Shown here piece after piece: positions 1-8,344 of a stretch of DNA of 64,000 nt; the first letter of the stretch is position 1; each line of letters opens with the position of its first letter. A program made the translations under genes and the position numbers. The notes beneath the pieces are model-generated. The model saw nothing but the letters and a program-made list of their open reading frames with translations. It ran no database searches and was not told the DNA's origin. The DNA comes from Streptomyces sp. NBC_00247 (GTDB lineage: Bacteria; Actinomycetota; Actinomycetes; Streptomycetales; Streptomycetaceae), in NCBI RefSeq assembly GCF_036188265.1, contig NZ_CP108093.1, positions 868,001 through 932,000 on the forward strand. The letters are read 5' to 3'.

Positions 1-747
1 CAGCCGGTCGAAGACCTCGCGCGTCCGGGTGAGTCCGGACCAGCTCTGCAGGTCCTTCACGGAGGCGGGGCCGAAGGCCGCGAGATAGCGCAGCACCAGG
101 GTGTCGGGGGCCGGAAGGTCTTGCGCGGGGCGGCCGAGCCAGTGCTCCAGGGTGGTCAGCGTGACCTGCCCGCTCCGCTCCCAGAGGCCCCGGGGCGTGG
201 TCTGCGCCAGCGGAAGCGCGCAGCGGGCCGCCACGGTGAGGGCGAGCGGGTCGGCGTCCGGCCATTCGGCGAGCAGTGCCGTGCGCAGCTCCTTCACCGT
301 GCGGGGCCGCTCCTCGACGAGCGCCCTGCTGATGTCCTTGAGCCGGTCGAGGTCCACCCCGGCGAGTCCCTGGCGGAAGAGTCTCAGCTCGCGGTCCCGG
401 GCGGGCTGGACGAGCGGGCGGATGGTGAGGGCGTCCTCGGCGGTGTGGGTGTGGATCGTGGAGCGCAGGGTGACGATCCGTACGACCTCGCGCGACTCCA
501 TCAGCGCGGAGAGGTCGGCGGGGTCGAAGTCCGCGAGCCGCGAGAAGAGTTGGAAGTAGGGGGGCTTGGTGTTCTGCGCCTGGAGTCCGACGAGGTGGGC
601 GACGGCGCCCTTCGGGGACATCTCCGACCGTTCGAGCAGGAGTTGGCGGTGGAGCGTGGCCCGGTTCAGCGCCCGGGCCGAGAGCACGGCCGGGCGCACC
701 GGCCCGGTGGTGGGGCGGGGTCCGGGAGGGTTCTTCTGGGCGGCCAT
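1..747 (-). CDS. Winged-helix DNA-binding domain protein (partial, 3' end outside window)
   Basis: The frame stays open from an ATG at 747 to the left edge, giving 249 codons without a stop, so the C-terminus lies outside the window. The protein starts MAAQKNPPGP and contains 'LSARALNRATLHRQLLLERS' then 'HLVGLQAQNTKPPYFQLFSRL'. This is the usual opening of the actinobacterial winged-helix family distantly related to the AlkZ/YcaQ crosslink glycosylases. The 'RIVTLRSTIHTHTAEDA' stretch also fits. Family membership is by recognition; whether it acts on DNA lesions cannot be told, because the catalytic region may be missing. It is transcribed away from the DMT exporter gene. Confidence 0.8.
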   Translation of the reverse strand, partial: MAAQKNPPGPRPTTGPVRPAVLSARALNRATLHRQLLLERSEMSPKGAVAHLVGLQAQNTKPPYFQLFSRLADFDPADLSALMESREVVRIVTLRSTIHTHTAEDALTIRPLVQPARDRELRLFRQGLAGVDLDRLKDISRALVEERPRTVKELRTALLAEWPDADPLALTVAARCALPLAQTTPRGLWERSGQVTLTTLEHWLGRPAQDLPAPDTLVLRYLAAFGPASVKDLQSWSGLTRTREVFDRL

Positions 748-1038
748 GCCCGGCACGGTACGCGGACTCGCGGACAGTTCCGGTCCGCGAAGGCGCCGCT
801 CGGTGCATGTTCCTCGGCCGGTCGGCGGCGCCGTCCCGGAGCTCCCGCGCTCCTGCGGCCCTTTCCTCCGCTCCCGCACCCGGGGCTCCCTCTCCGGCGG
901 CCCTTGCCTCCCGCTCCCGCACCCGGGGCTCCCGCGCCCCTGCGACCGTCCTCTCCGCCGCGACCGTTCCGGCCGGGCGACACACTCGGGCAGCCCGTGT
1001 GCCCGGGGCTGGAGCGGCCCCGCCCGCATGATGGACCG
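748..1038. other. Divergent intergenic region with a 21-bp direct repeat
   Basis: Gene-free spacer between divergent genes. It is very C-rich and contains two identical 21-bp copies of a CGCACCCGGGGCTCC-centred sequence at 870-890 and 913-933 (period 43). No clear promoter hexamers are visible. A long open frame runs through it on the plus strand, but its composition is that of a GC-rich shadow. Confidence 0.4.
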
Positions 1039-1911
1039 GTGATCAGCGTCCTGTTCGCCGTCCTGACCGCGCTCAGCAACGGCGCCGCCTCGGTCCTCCA
1101 GCGCCGGGCGGCCGTCAACGTGCCGGACTCCGCGGCGATGCGGCTCTCCCTGTTCGGCCATCTGCTGCGCCAGAAGGTGTGGCTCGGCGGGATCGCGCTG
1201 GTGATCGTCGCGGCCGTCTGCCAGGCCGTGGCCCTCGCGACCGGACCGATCGCCGTGGTGCAGCCGATCTTCGTGATCGAGCTTCCCTCGACCCTGCTGC
1301 TGGCCGGGTTCGTCATGCGCGTCCGGGTCCCCCGCCAGGTCTGGTACGGGGTCGCGGCCGTGACGACCGGCCTGGCCCTGGGCATGGCGTCGGCCGCCCC
1401 GGGCGGGGGCCACGACACGGTCGTGGGCACCGTCTGGGTCGTGGCGCTCCTGGTCACCGGGGCCTTCGAGGCGGCCCTGATCGTGGCGGCCCTGGCCTCC
1501 CGGCGCAACGTCCGTGCGGCACTGCTCGGGCTCGCCGCCGCCTGCGGATACGCGCTGACCGCGGCCCTGATGAAGGACGCCATGGGCCGGCTGGACGGCT
1601 CCGGCGGGGTGACCCGACTGCTCGCCGCCTGGCAGCTCTACGCCACGGCGGCGGCCGGGGTCGGGGCGCTGTACCTGCTCCAGAACGCCCTTCAGGCGGG
1701 CACGCTGGTGGCCGTCCAGCCGATGCTGACGCTCGGCGACGCGCTGATCAGCGTCCTGTACGGGGTGACCCTCTTCGGGGAGACGCTGCGCACCGGTTGG
1801 TGGCTGCTGCCGGAGCTGGTGGCGGTCGCTCTGATCGGCGTGGGCTGTCTGGAGCTCTCCCGGTCGCCCCTCGCCTCCGGCAATCCCCTGCCCCCGTCCC
1901 GCGTGAAGTAG
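1039..1911 (+). CDS. DMT-type membrane transporter
   Basis: A 290-residue integral membrane protein starting at GTG 1039; upstream ATGs at 1028 and 1031 are out of frame. About nine or ten hydrophobic segments follow one another, for example 'ALVIVAAVCQAVALATGPIA', 'VVQPIFVIELPSTLLLAGF' and 'LVAVALIGVGCLEL'. Two halves with a repeated 'AVVQP/VAVQP' element match the drug/metabolite transporter (EamA-like) fold of actinobacteria. Members export small molecules across the cytoplasmic membrane; the substrate cannot be predicted. No Shine-Dalgarno is obvious, so the transcript may be leaderless. It converges with the MFS gene, with only 19 bp between the stops and no room for a clear terminator. 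Confidence 0.8.
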   Translation: MISVLFAVLTALSNGAASVLQRRAAVNVPDSAAMRLSLFGHLLRQKVWLGGIALVIVAAVCQAVALATGPIAVVQPIFVIELPSTLLLAGFVMRVRVPRQVWYGVAAVTTGLALGMASAAPGGGHDTVVGTVWVVALLVTGAFEAALIVAALASRRNVRAALLGLAAACGYALTAALMKDAMGRLDGSGGVTRLLAAWQLYATAAAGVGALYLLQNALQAGTLVAVQPMLTLGDALISVLYGVTLFGETLRTGWWLLPELVAVALIGVGCLELSRSPLASGNPLPPSRVK

Positions 1912-1930
1912 GCGGTGACCGGTACGCCGG

Positions 1931-3457
1931 TCACGCCCCGCCGGCCCGCCCGGCCGGCTTCCGCGTACGCCTGCCGTGGCGGCGCCCGGCGACCACGTCG
2001 GCGATCGCCGCGACGAGTCCGGCGCAGACGAAGGCGACCGAGACGATGAGGCCGTGGTCGTAGGCCGTGGCCCAGCCGTCGCCGGTGACCTGGGCGAAGA
2101 AGACCGCCCCGACCGCGGCGATGCCGATCGCGGAGCCGACGCGCTGGCCGGTCTGCAGGGTGCCGCCGGCGCTGCCCGCGTGGGCCACCGGTACGTCCGA
2201 GAGGGTGAGTGTCTGGTTGGGGGCGATGACCAGGCCGCTGCCGATCCCGCCGAACAGCAGGGGGGCCGCCATCGCCCAGCCCGCGTTGTGCCCCGGCACC
2301 TGGTGCACGGCGAGGGCCGTCCCGGCCAGGCCGACCGCGACCATGGCCAGCCCCACGACGACCAGTGGACGCCCGAAGCGCCCGACCAGCCGTCCGCCGA
2401 TCATGGCCGAGAGGCCCGAGCCGACCGCGAACGGGGAGATGGCCAGGCCCGCCTGGAGAGCGCTGTAGCCGAGGCCGGACTGCAGATAGAGCGTGGTGAC
2501 GAAGAAGATCGAGGTGAACCCGGCGAAGTACAGCAGGATCAGCAGACAGCCCAGCCAGTACGAACGCAGCCGGAAGAGCGACAGGTCCAGCACCGGTTGC
2601 GTCCCTCCGCCGGCGCAGCGCGCCTCCCAGGCGACGAACACCACGAGCAGCGCCGCGGCGACCAGGAGCAGCAGCCACTTCTCGTTGCCGTGCCACTGCT
2701 GGGCCTGGACGAACGGCAGCAGCAGGCAGAGCACGCCCGCGCCGAGCAGCAGTACGCCGAGCGGGTCCAGGTCGCGGGCGCGTACGTGACCGGCCGACGG
2801 AGTGTCCGGCAGCAGCCGGCGGGCCAGCAGGAGGCAGACGACGCCGAGCGGAAGGTTGACGTAGAACACCCAGCGCCAGCCCTCCTCCGCGCCGGCCAGC
2901 TGGATCAGCAGCCCGCCGAGCAGCGGTCCCACGGCGGTGGAGATGCCGACGACCGTGCCGAACATCCCGAAGGCCCGGCCGCGCTCGTGCCCGGAGAACA
3001 TCTGCTGGATCAGGGCGGAGATCTGGGGCGAGAGCAGGCCGCCCGCGAGTCCCTGGACCAGTCGGGCGACCACGAGCCAGAGGCTGGACTGGGCCGCCCC
3101 GCACGCGGCGGAGGAGAGGGTGAACAGGGCGAGCCCCACCATGAACACCGCGCGCCGCCCCCGCGCGTCGCCGAGCCGTCCGGCCGGGATCAGGAAGAGC
3201 CCGAAGGCCAGGGCGTAGCCGGAGAGCACCCACTGGAGATCCGATTCGGGGGTGTGCAGCCCTTCCTTGATGGACGGCAGCGCCACATTGACGATCGACA
3301 CGTCCAGCAGGGTCATGAACCCGGCCACCAGGCAGACCGCGAGGGCCCGCCAACGGTTGGGGTCGGGCTCGCCCTGCCCGGATCCGCCGGAGCCGGAGGG
3401 GGAGCCGGGAGGTGTTCCGGGCCCCTGCGAACCGGGACGCGCCGTGCTCGGAGTCAT
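1931..3457 (-). CDS. MFS drug-efflux transporter, DHA2 (EmrB/QacA) type
   Basis: A 508-residue transporter from the ATG at 3457. After a Gly/Pro/Ser-rich tail (about 45 residues) come the first helix 'VCLVAGFMTLLDVSIVNVAL' and the typical DHA2 signature with 'LPSIKEGL', 'WVLSGYALAFG' and 'PAGRLGDARGRR' (motif A). 'AVGPLLGG' is the family's motif C. The hydrophobic pattern is compatible with 14 helices. Family members export drugs or dyes by proton antiport. The frame remains open up to 3895, and the stretch just upstream (about 3490-3610) reads as Pro/Glu/Gly repeats in the same frame. A longer disordered N-terminus is therefore possible; 3457 is chosen because it gives a family-like length. 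Confidence 0.85.
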   Translation of the reverse strand: MTPSTARPGSQGPGTPPGSPSGSGGSGQGEPDPNRWRALAVCLVAGFMTLLDVSIVNVALPSIKEGLHTPESDLQWVLSGYALAFGLFLIPAGRLGDARGRRAVFMVGLALFTLSSAACGAAQSSLWLVVARLVQGLAGGLLSPQISALIQQMFSGHERGRAFGMFGTVVGISTAVGPLLGGLLIQLAGAEEGWRWVFYVNLPLGVVCLLLARRLLPDTPSAGHVRARDLDPLGVLLLGAGVLCLLLPFVQAQQWHGNEKWLLLLVAAALLVVFVAWEARCAGGGTQPVLDLSLFRLRSYWLGCLLILLYFAGFTSIFFVTTLYLQSGLGYSALQAGLAISPFAVGSGLSAMIGGRLVGRFGRPLVVVGLAMVAVGLAGTALAVHQVPGHNAGWAMAAPLLFGGIGSGLVIAPNQTLTLSDVPVAHAGSAGGTLQTGQRVGSAIGIAAVGAVFFAQVTGDGWATAYDHGLIVSVAFVCAGLVAAIADVVAGRRHGRRTRKPAGRAGGA

Positions 3458-3919
3458 GCTTCGGACCCTAGGCGGGCTGCCCGGATTCCTCATCCCGGCC
3501 CGCGCGGGCATCCCCTCGGACATCCCTTCGGGCGGGCCGTCAGGTGGTCCTTCAGGTGTCTCTGCCGGAGTCTCTCCAGGCATCGTTCCAGGTGTCCCTT
3601 CAATAGGCCGGTCCGGCACGGGAGGACTCGTGCCCGCGCGCCGGGCCCGCACACCCGCGATGCCCCGCACCCGCCATGCCCCGCACCCGCCGGAGGCCGG
3701 CCGCGCCGGGCCCGGCGCGTACCCCGTACCGTCCGTCCGCACCAACCGCCCGTACACCCGAATGCGCCACCCGAACGCATCGCCGACGAGCGCGCCGCCG
3801 CCCGCCCCGCACCCGCAACTCACCCACACGATGCGGGGAATTAACCTCTGATGCCTTGTCATGCCTGTTCTACGCGCATAGCTTTCTGCTCTCAACTACA
3901 CATTTTGGGGGCAGTACCC
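3458..3919. promoter_or_regulatory. Divergent promoter region, MFS exporter / secreted nuclease
   Basis: A 462-bp spacer. The left half (3490-3610) is a degenerate repeat built from CATCCCTTC/GGTGTC-like units and has coding-like composition. The right half (about 3835-3915) is the only AT-richer stretch and should hold the nuclease promoter. No confident -10/-35 pair or PHO box was identified. Confidence 0.4.
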
Positions 3920-6391
3920 GTGCAGATATCCAGAGCCCGTTCGGCCGCGCTGGCCGGTGTCGTCGCCGTCGCGCTGTCGGTGACGGCCCTGCCCGCCGCC
4001 TTCGCAGTCCCGTCCGCCGACGCCGTGATCGCGGAGGTCTATGGCGGCGGGGGCAACTCGGGCGCCACGCTCACCCGTGACTTCATCGAGCTGGGCAACG
4101 CGGGCGGTGCGGCGTTCGACCTCTCGGGCTACAGCGTCCAGTACCTGCCCGGCACCCCGTCCGCCGGCTCGCTCTGGCAGGTGTCCCCCCTGGCCGGCTC
4201 CGTCGCCCCGGGTGGCCGCTACCTCGTGGCCGAGGCCGCGGGTACGGGCGGCACGGTCGCGCTGCCCACCCCCGACGCCACCGGCACCGTCGCGATGGCC
4301 GCGGGCAGCGGCACGGTCGCGCTGGTCTCCGGTACCACCCCGCTCACCTGCAAGACCGCGGCCGACTGCGCCATCGACACCCGGATCGTCGACCTCGTCG
4401 GGTACGGCTCCGCCGTCGTCCGCGAGACCGCCCCGGCCCCTGCCCCGTCCGCCACCGCCTCCGTGACCCGTGCCGCCTCGCTGGCCGACACCGACGACAA
4501 CTCGGCCGATCTCGCCGCGGGCGCCCCGACCCCGGTCAACTCGGCCGGCCAGACCCCCGGCGGTGGCTCCACCGACCCCGAGGAGCCGAGCGAGCCCACC
4601 GAGCCCGGCACCGTCCGGGTGCACGACATCCAGGGCACCACCCGCCTCTCGCCGCTCGACGGCCAGACGGTCACGGCGGTACCCGGCGTCGTCACCGGTG
4701 TCCGTACGACCGGCTCGCGCGGTTACTGGCTTCAGGACACCGCCCCCGACGCGGACGCCCGCACCAGCGAGGCAGTCTTCGTCTACACCGGATCGGCCGC
4801 CCCCGGCGTCGTCGCCGGTGACTCCGTCCTGGTCAGCGGCAAGGTGGACGAGTACTACCCGGGCACCGGGGCCCAGTCGGTCACCGAGATCACCGCCCCG
4901 AAGACCACGGTGCTGTCGCGCGGCAACGCCCTGCCCGCACCGGTCGTGCTCGACGCCTCCTCGGTACCCGCCGCGTACACGCCCACCGCGGGCGGCGGCT
5001 CGATCGAGGCGCTCCCGCTGGAGCCGGGCACCTACGCCCTCGACCTGTACGAGTCCCTCGAAGGCGTCCGCGTCCGGATCGCGGACACCCGGGTCGTCGG
5101 CGCGACCAACTCCTACGGCGAGATGTGGGTGACGGTCAAGCCGAACGAGAACCCCAGCGCGCGCGGCGGCACGATCTACACCTCGTACACCGACCAGAAC
5201 ACCGGGCGCATCGAGGTGATGTCCCTGGACACCGCCGATCCGCTCCCGCCCGCGAACGTGGGCGACGTGCTCTCCGGCACCACGACGGGCGTCCTCGACT
5301 ACGTCTCCTTCGGGGGTTACGCCCTCCAGGCCACGGAGGTCGGCACGCGCACCGACAACGGGCTGAAGCGCGAGGTCACCCGCAAGCAGAAGAAGAAGGA
5401 ACTCGCGGTCGCCACGTACAACGTGGAGAACCTGGACGCGCTCGACGACCAGGCGAAGTTCGACACCCTCGCCTCGGGCGTCGCCGTCAACCTCTCCTCG
5501 CCGGACGTGGTCTCCCTGGAGGAGATCCAGGACGACAACGGCGCGACCAGCGACGGTACGGTCGGTTCCGAGGCGACGCTGAAGCGCTTCACCGACGCGA
5601 TCGTCGCCGCCGGCGGACCGCGGTACTCCTGGCGCTACATCGCCCCCGAGGACGGCAAGGACGGCGGCGAGCCCGGCGGCAACATCCGTAACGTCTTCCT
5701 CTTCAACCCGAAGCGGGTTTCCTTCGTGGACCGCCCGGGTGGCGGCGCGACGACCGCCGTCACCGCGGTGGACACCCGCAAGGGCGTCGAGCTCTCCGCC
5801 TCACCCGGCCGGATCAACCCGACGAGCGCCGCGTGGGCCGACAGCCGCAAGCCGCTGGTGGGCGAGTTCCGCTTCGACGGCGAGACCGTCTTCGTCATCG
5901 GCAACCACTTCGCTTCCAAGGGCGGCGACCTGCCCCTGCACGGCAAGAACCAGGCCCCGGAGCGCAGTTCGGAGGTCAAGCGCATCCAGCAGGGCGCCGA
6001 GGTCAACGCCTTCGTCAAGTCGCTGCTGGCGGCCGACAAGTCGGCCAAGATCATCACGCTCGGCGACCTCAACGACTTCGCGTTCTCCCCGGCCGTGACC
6101 GCGCTGACCGACGGCAAGGTGCTCAAGCCGCTGATCACCACACTGCCCGCGAACGAGCAGTACAGCTACGTGTACGAGGGCAACTCCCAGACGCTGGACC
6201 ACATCCTGACGAGCCCCGGCGTCCGCCGGCTCGACTACGACGTGGTGCACATCAACGCGGAGTTCTCCGACCAGGCGAGCGACCACGACCCGCAGATCGT
6301 CCGCGTGAACCTCGGCGGCTCGGCCAAGGACGACAGGAAGCACGACGACAAGAACCACGGCAAGGACAAAGGGCACGGCAAGGGGCACTGA
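3920..6391 (+). CDS. Secreted ExeM/NucH-family nuclease with lamin-tail domain
   Basis: An 823-residue exported protein starting at GTG 3920, chosen because it places a signal peptide at the N-terminus (VQISRARSAALAG, hydrophobic core, then AFAVPSADA). A lamin-tail-like domain (about residues 30-140, 'EVYGGGGNSGATLTRDFIEL') comes first. An OB-like 'VVTGVRTTGSRGYWLQD' module follows, then an endonuclease/exonuclease/phosphatase domain from about residue 495 ('VATYNVENL', 'LEEIQDD', 'GNHFASKGGD', 'LGDLNDF', 'SDHDP'). These are the metal- and phosphate-binding motifs of the fold. The tail (about 20 residues) is almost all Lys, His, Asp and Gly and may bind nucleic acid or metal. Likely role: extracellular DNA degradation for nutrients. 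Confidence 0.9.
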   Translation: MQISRARSAALAGVVAVALSVTALPAAFAVPSADAVIAEVYGGGGNSGATLTRDFIELGNAGGAAFDLSGYSVQYLPGTPSAGSLWQVSPLAGSVAPGGRYLVAEAAGTGGTVALPTPDATGTVAMAAGSGTVALVSGTTPLTCKTAADCAIDTRIVDLVGYGSAVVRETAPAPAPSATASVTRAASLADTDDNSADLAAGAPTPVNSAGQTPGGGSTDPEEPSEPTEPGTVRVHDIQGTTRLSPLDGQTVTAVPGVVTGVRTTGSRGYWLQDTAPDADARTSEAVFVYTGSAAPGVVAGDSVLVSGKVDEYYPGTGAQSVTEITAPKTTVLSRGNALPAPVVLDASSVPAAYTPTAGGGSIEALPLEPGTYALDLYESLEGVRVRIADTRVVGATNSYGEMWVTVKPNENPSARGGTIYTSYTDQNTGRIEVMSLDTADPLPPANVGDVLSGTTTGVLDYVSFGGYALQATEVGTRTDNGLKREVTRKQKKKELAVATYNVENLDALDDQAKFDTLASGVAVNLSSPDVVSLEEIQDDNGATSDGTVGSEATLKRFTDAIVAAGGPRYSWRYIAPEDGKDGGEPGGNIRNVFLFNPKRVSFVDRPGGGATTAVTAVDTRKGVELSASPGRINPTSAAWADSRKPLVGEFRFDGETVFVIGNHFASKGGDLPLHGKNQAPERSSEVKRIQQGAEVNAFVKSLLAADKSAKIITLGDLNDFAFSPAVTALTDGKVLKPLITTLPANEQYSYVYEGNSQTLDHILTSPGVRRLDYDVVHINAEFSDQASDHDPQIVRVNLGGSAKDDRKHDDKNHGKDKGHGKGH

Positions 6392-6409
6392 CCCCGCACC
6401 GTCGACAGG

Positions 6410-6439
6410 GGAGGGCCGTCCGCTCGCGGGCGGCCCTCC
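6410..6439 (+). terminator. Rho-independent-type terminator after the nuclease gene
   Basis: A GGAGGGCCG arm pairs with CGGCCCTCC (6431-6439), and inner CCGC/GCGG pairs close a 2-nt loop, making a stem of about 14 bp. It starts 18 nt after the nuclease stop. There is no T-run, which is common in this genus. Confidence 0.75.
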
Positions 6440-6456
6440 GCCGTGCCGGACCACAA

Positions 6457-6535
6457 AGCACCGTGTGCCGCACCACTGGACACCGCGCACCGGACCTCAC
6501 GACACCGTGCGCCACGCCGGAGGACACCGTGCGCC
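6457..6535. repeat. Imperfect short repeats (ACACCGTGCGCC)
   Basis: ACACCGTGCGCC occurs at 6502-6513 and 6524-6535. Diverged copies (CACCGTGTGCC, CACCGCGCACC) lie just upstream, between the nuclease terminator and the lipoprotein gene. The role is unknown. Confidence 0.5.
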
Positions 6536-6671
6536 GGCGGAACGACGTGCACCAGTTTCCCCCGAGGTGCAACCGGACGGCCCTCCGGGCGCATTCAGTA
6601 AGTGGCGGGTGCGCGGTCGCCCACTCGCCCCGCGGAGAGCCAACAGGCCGTCCGCGCACGGGGGAATCACC

Positions 6672-7292
6672 ATGGGGGGAACCATGATCGGCACAGCTGG
6701 AACGGCCGGGCGCTCTGGGGACGGCGGACGGCGGTACGCCCGGAGCGGGCCGCTGGTGCTCGGAATCGCCCTGCTACTGGCCGTCGCCGGCTGCGACGGC
6801 TCGAAGAACGAGCCGTCCGCGCACGGGGCACCATCCACGGGCTCCACCCCCTCCCCCGCGGCTTCGGCGCCCGCCTCCCCGGCCGAGACCGCCGGCACGT
6901 CCGCACCGTCGTCGTCACCGGCCCCGCAGAACCCGGACGAGTGCGCCGACCCGACCGGCCACGCGCTGCGCCTGCTCGGCCACCGCATCAGCCAGGACAT
7001 CATCTACCTCTCCGCCGAGGAAGGCGCCTGGGACTGCTCCGAGTCCTCGGTGCCCCTGTGGAAGGCGAGCGGCCGGACGCACGACATCCGGATCGCCGAG
7101 ACGGCCCGGATCGAGGTGGCACGGCCCTTCAACTCCTCGGCCACGGACCGGCCGATCGACCTGGCCCGCTTCCTGGAACAGCTCGACAGGCTCGCCGACC
7201 GCTCCACCGATCCGCTGGTGTTCGGCTACACCCTGGACCCTGCCGACGGCTCGCTGGTCCAGCTGTCCCAGCAGCCCCAGCCGGCGGCGTAG
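6672..7292 (+). CDS. Putative lipoprotein of unknown function
   Basis: A 206-residue protein with an N-terminal Arg-containing region, a hydrophobic stretch (LVLGIALLLAVAGC) and a lipobox whose Cys is residue 41, predicting a lipid-anchored protein on the outer face of the membrane. A Ser/Pro/Ala-rich linker (about 45-85) precedes a folded part with Cys residues ('NPDECADPTGHALRLLGHR', 'GAWDCSESS'). Start choice: ATG 6672 or ATG 6684; both keep the signal. No family was recognised. A terminator precedes it, so it is probably monocistronic, and it converges with the hydrolase gene at 7309. Confidence 0.7.
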   Translation: MGGTMIGTAGTAGRSGDGGRRYARSGPLVLGIALLLAVAGCDGSKNEPSAHGAPSTGSTPSPAASAPASPAETAGTSAPSSSPAPQNPDECADPTGHALRLLGHRISQDIIYLSAEEGAWDCSESSVPLWKASGRTHDIRIAETARIEVARPFNSSATDRPIDLARFLEQLDRLADRSTDPLVFGYTLDPADGSLVQLSQQPQPAA

Positions 7293-7308
7293 CCGCTCGG
7301 CGGCGCCC

Positions 7309-8325
7309 TCAGGACCCGGCCCGGGGGGCGGGCGCGGCGTACGCCTGCCCGATCCCCGGGCCTGGCCTCCGGTCGGCCGGGAGTGGGCGGTCGGTGAAGA
7401 AGCGGGCCGCCAACTCGGCGACGTCGTCGGCGCGTTCGAGTACCACCCAGTGGTCGGCGTCGGCGAGCGTGAGGAACCGGCTGCCCTCGACGCTCTCCGC
7501 GAACTCCCGTTGCCGCTCCGGCGAGGTGACCGTGTCGTGCTCGCCGGCGAAGATCAGCGCCGGCACCCCGGTGAGCCCGCCGGAGAAGTCGGGGCGGTCG
7601 CCCAGGGCGCGTACCAGCGAGTCGGCCGCGTGCGGCGAGGTGCGCAGGGCGTGCAGGAAGGACCGCCGTACGTAACGCTGGGCCAACGCGCCCCGGTGGA
7701 CGTACCGTTCGGGGTCCGTGCACATCAGGGCCTCGGCCGCGAGGGTGGCGAGCCCGTCCGCGTCGCCTGCGGTCATCCGTTCCACCGCCCGCTGCCAGTG
7801 GGCGCGTTGGGCCGGGGAGATGTGCGTGGGGACCCCGCCCAGCGCGATCCGGGCCACCCTGCCGGGGTTGTGGCGGGCCCAGTCGAAGGCGATGGCGGTG
7901 CCGTACGAGAAGCCGAAGAGGTTGACCCGTGGGACGCCGAGGTCGTCGACGATGCGGGTGACCGCCCGACGCAGCAGTACGGCACTCGGTCCGGGCGGCA
8001 GCGCACCGGCGCTTCCCATGCCGGGGAGGTCGGCGGTCACCACGTCGGCGACCGGTCCGAGGTGGTCGTCCATCTGGGGCCACCCGTACATGCCCTGGAG
8101 CGCGCCGCCGAGCACCACGACCGGCTCGGTGGCGGGGCCGGGGCCCGGGGCCGCACCGGCCCCGGGCGCCTCCTGCGGGCCGGGCACCCGCGCCGCGTCC
8201 GGACCGGCACCGGGGCCCGGTACACGCGCCTGCCCCGAGCCGTCGGGACCGCCGCCGCGTCTTAGCAGGCGGTAGGAGAAGGGCACCCCCTCCACCGACA
8301 ACGACCGGATGATCTCCTCGCCCAT
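7309..8325 (-). CDS. Alpha/beta-fold hydrolase
   Basis: A 338-residue protein with the nucleophile elbow GFSYG (Ser140), an acid at Asp264 ('FAGEHDTV') and His292 ('ADADHWVVL'), giving a complete catalytic triad. A Gly/Ala/Pro-rich insertion of about 45 residues (24-68) sits between the first strand and 'EPVVVLGGALQG' and looks disordered. It follows the ketosynthase gene after only 19 nt on the same strand, so the two are probably co-transcribed. By analogy with small acyl-chain pathways it could release or trim an acyl product from the neighbouring carrier protein; this is inference. The reaction (thioesterase, lipase, haloperoxidase-like) cannot be assigned from sequence alone. Confidence 0.85.
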   Translation of the reverse strand: MGEEIIRSLSVEGVPFSYRLLRRGGGPDGSGQARVPGPGAGPDAARVPGPQEAPGAGAAPGPGPATEPVVVLGGALQGMYGWPQMDDHLGPVADVVTADLPGMGSAGALPPGPSAVLLRRAVTRIVDDLGVPRVNLFGFSYGTAIAFDWARHNPGRVARIALGGVPTHISPAQRAHWQRAVERMTAGDADGLATLAAEALMCTDPERYVHRGALAQRYVRRSFLHALRTSPHAADSLVRALGDRPDFSGGLTGVPALIFAGEHDTVTSPERQREFAESVEGSRFLTLADADHWVVLERADDVAELAARFFTDRPLPADRRPGPGIGQAYAAPAPRAGS

Positions 8326-8344
8326 GACGCGTGCTCCTCCTGCC

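Noticed and set aside
121..1038. Long plus-strand open frame preceding the DMT gene
   Set aside because: It is the antisense shadow of the winged-helix gene and the intergenic spacer; the protein is Arg/Gly-rich without family features.
1976..3844. Long plus-strand frame opposite the MFS exporter
   Set aside because: Glu/Arg/Asp-rich reverse shadow of a clear transporter gene, a usual effect of GC-rich codon bias.
3780..3850. Possible PHO box before the secreted nuclease
   Set aside because: Only a weak CTCACCCAC element is seen, not the paired 11-bp direct repeats required.
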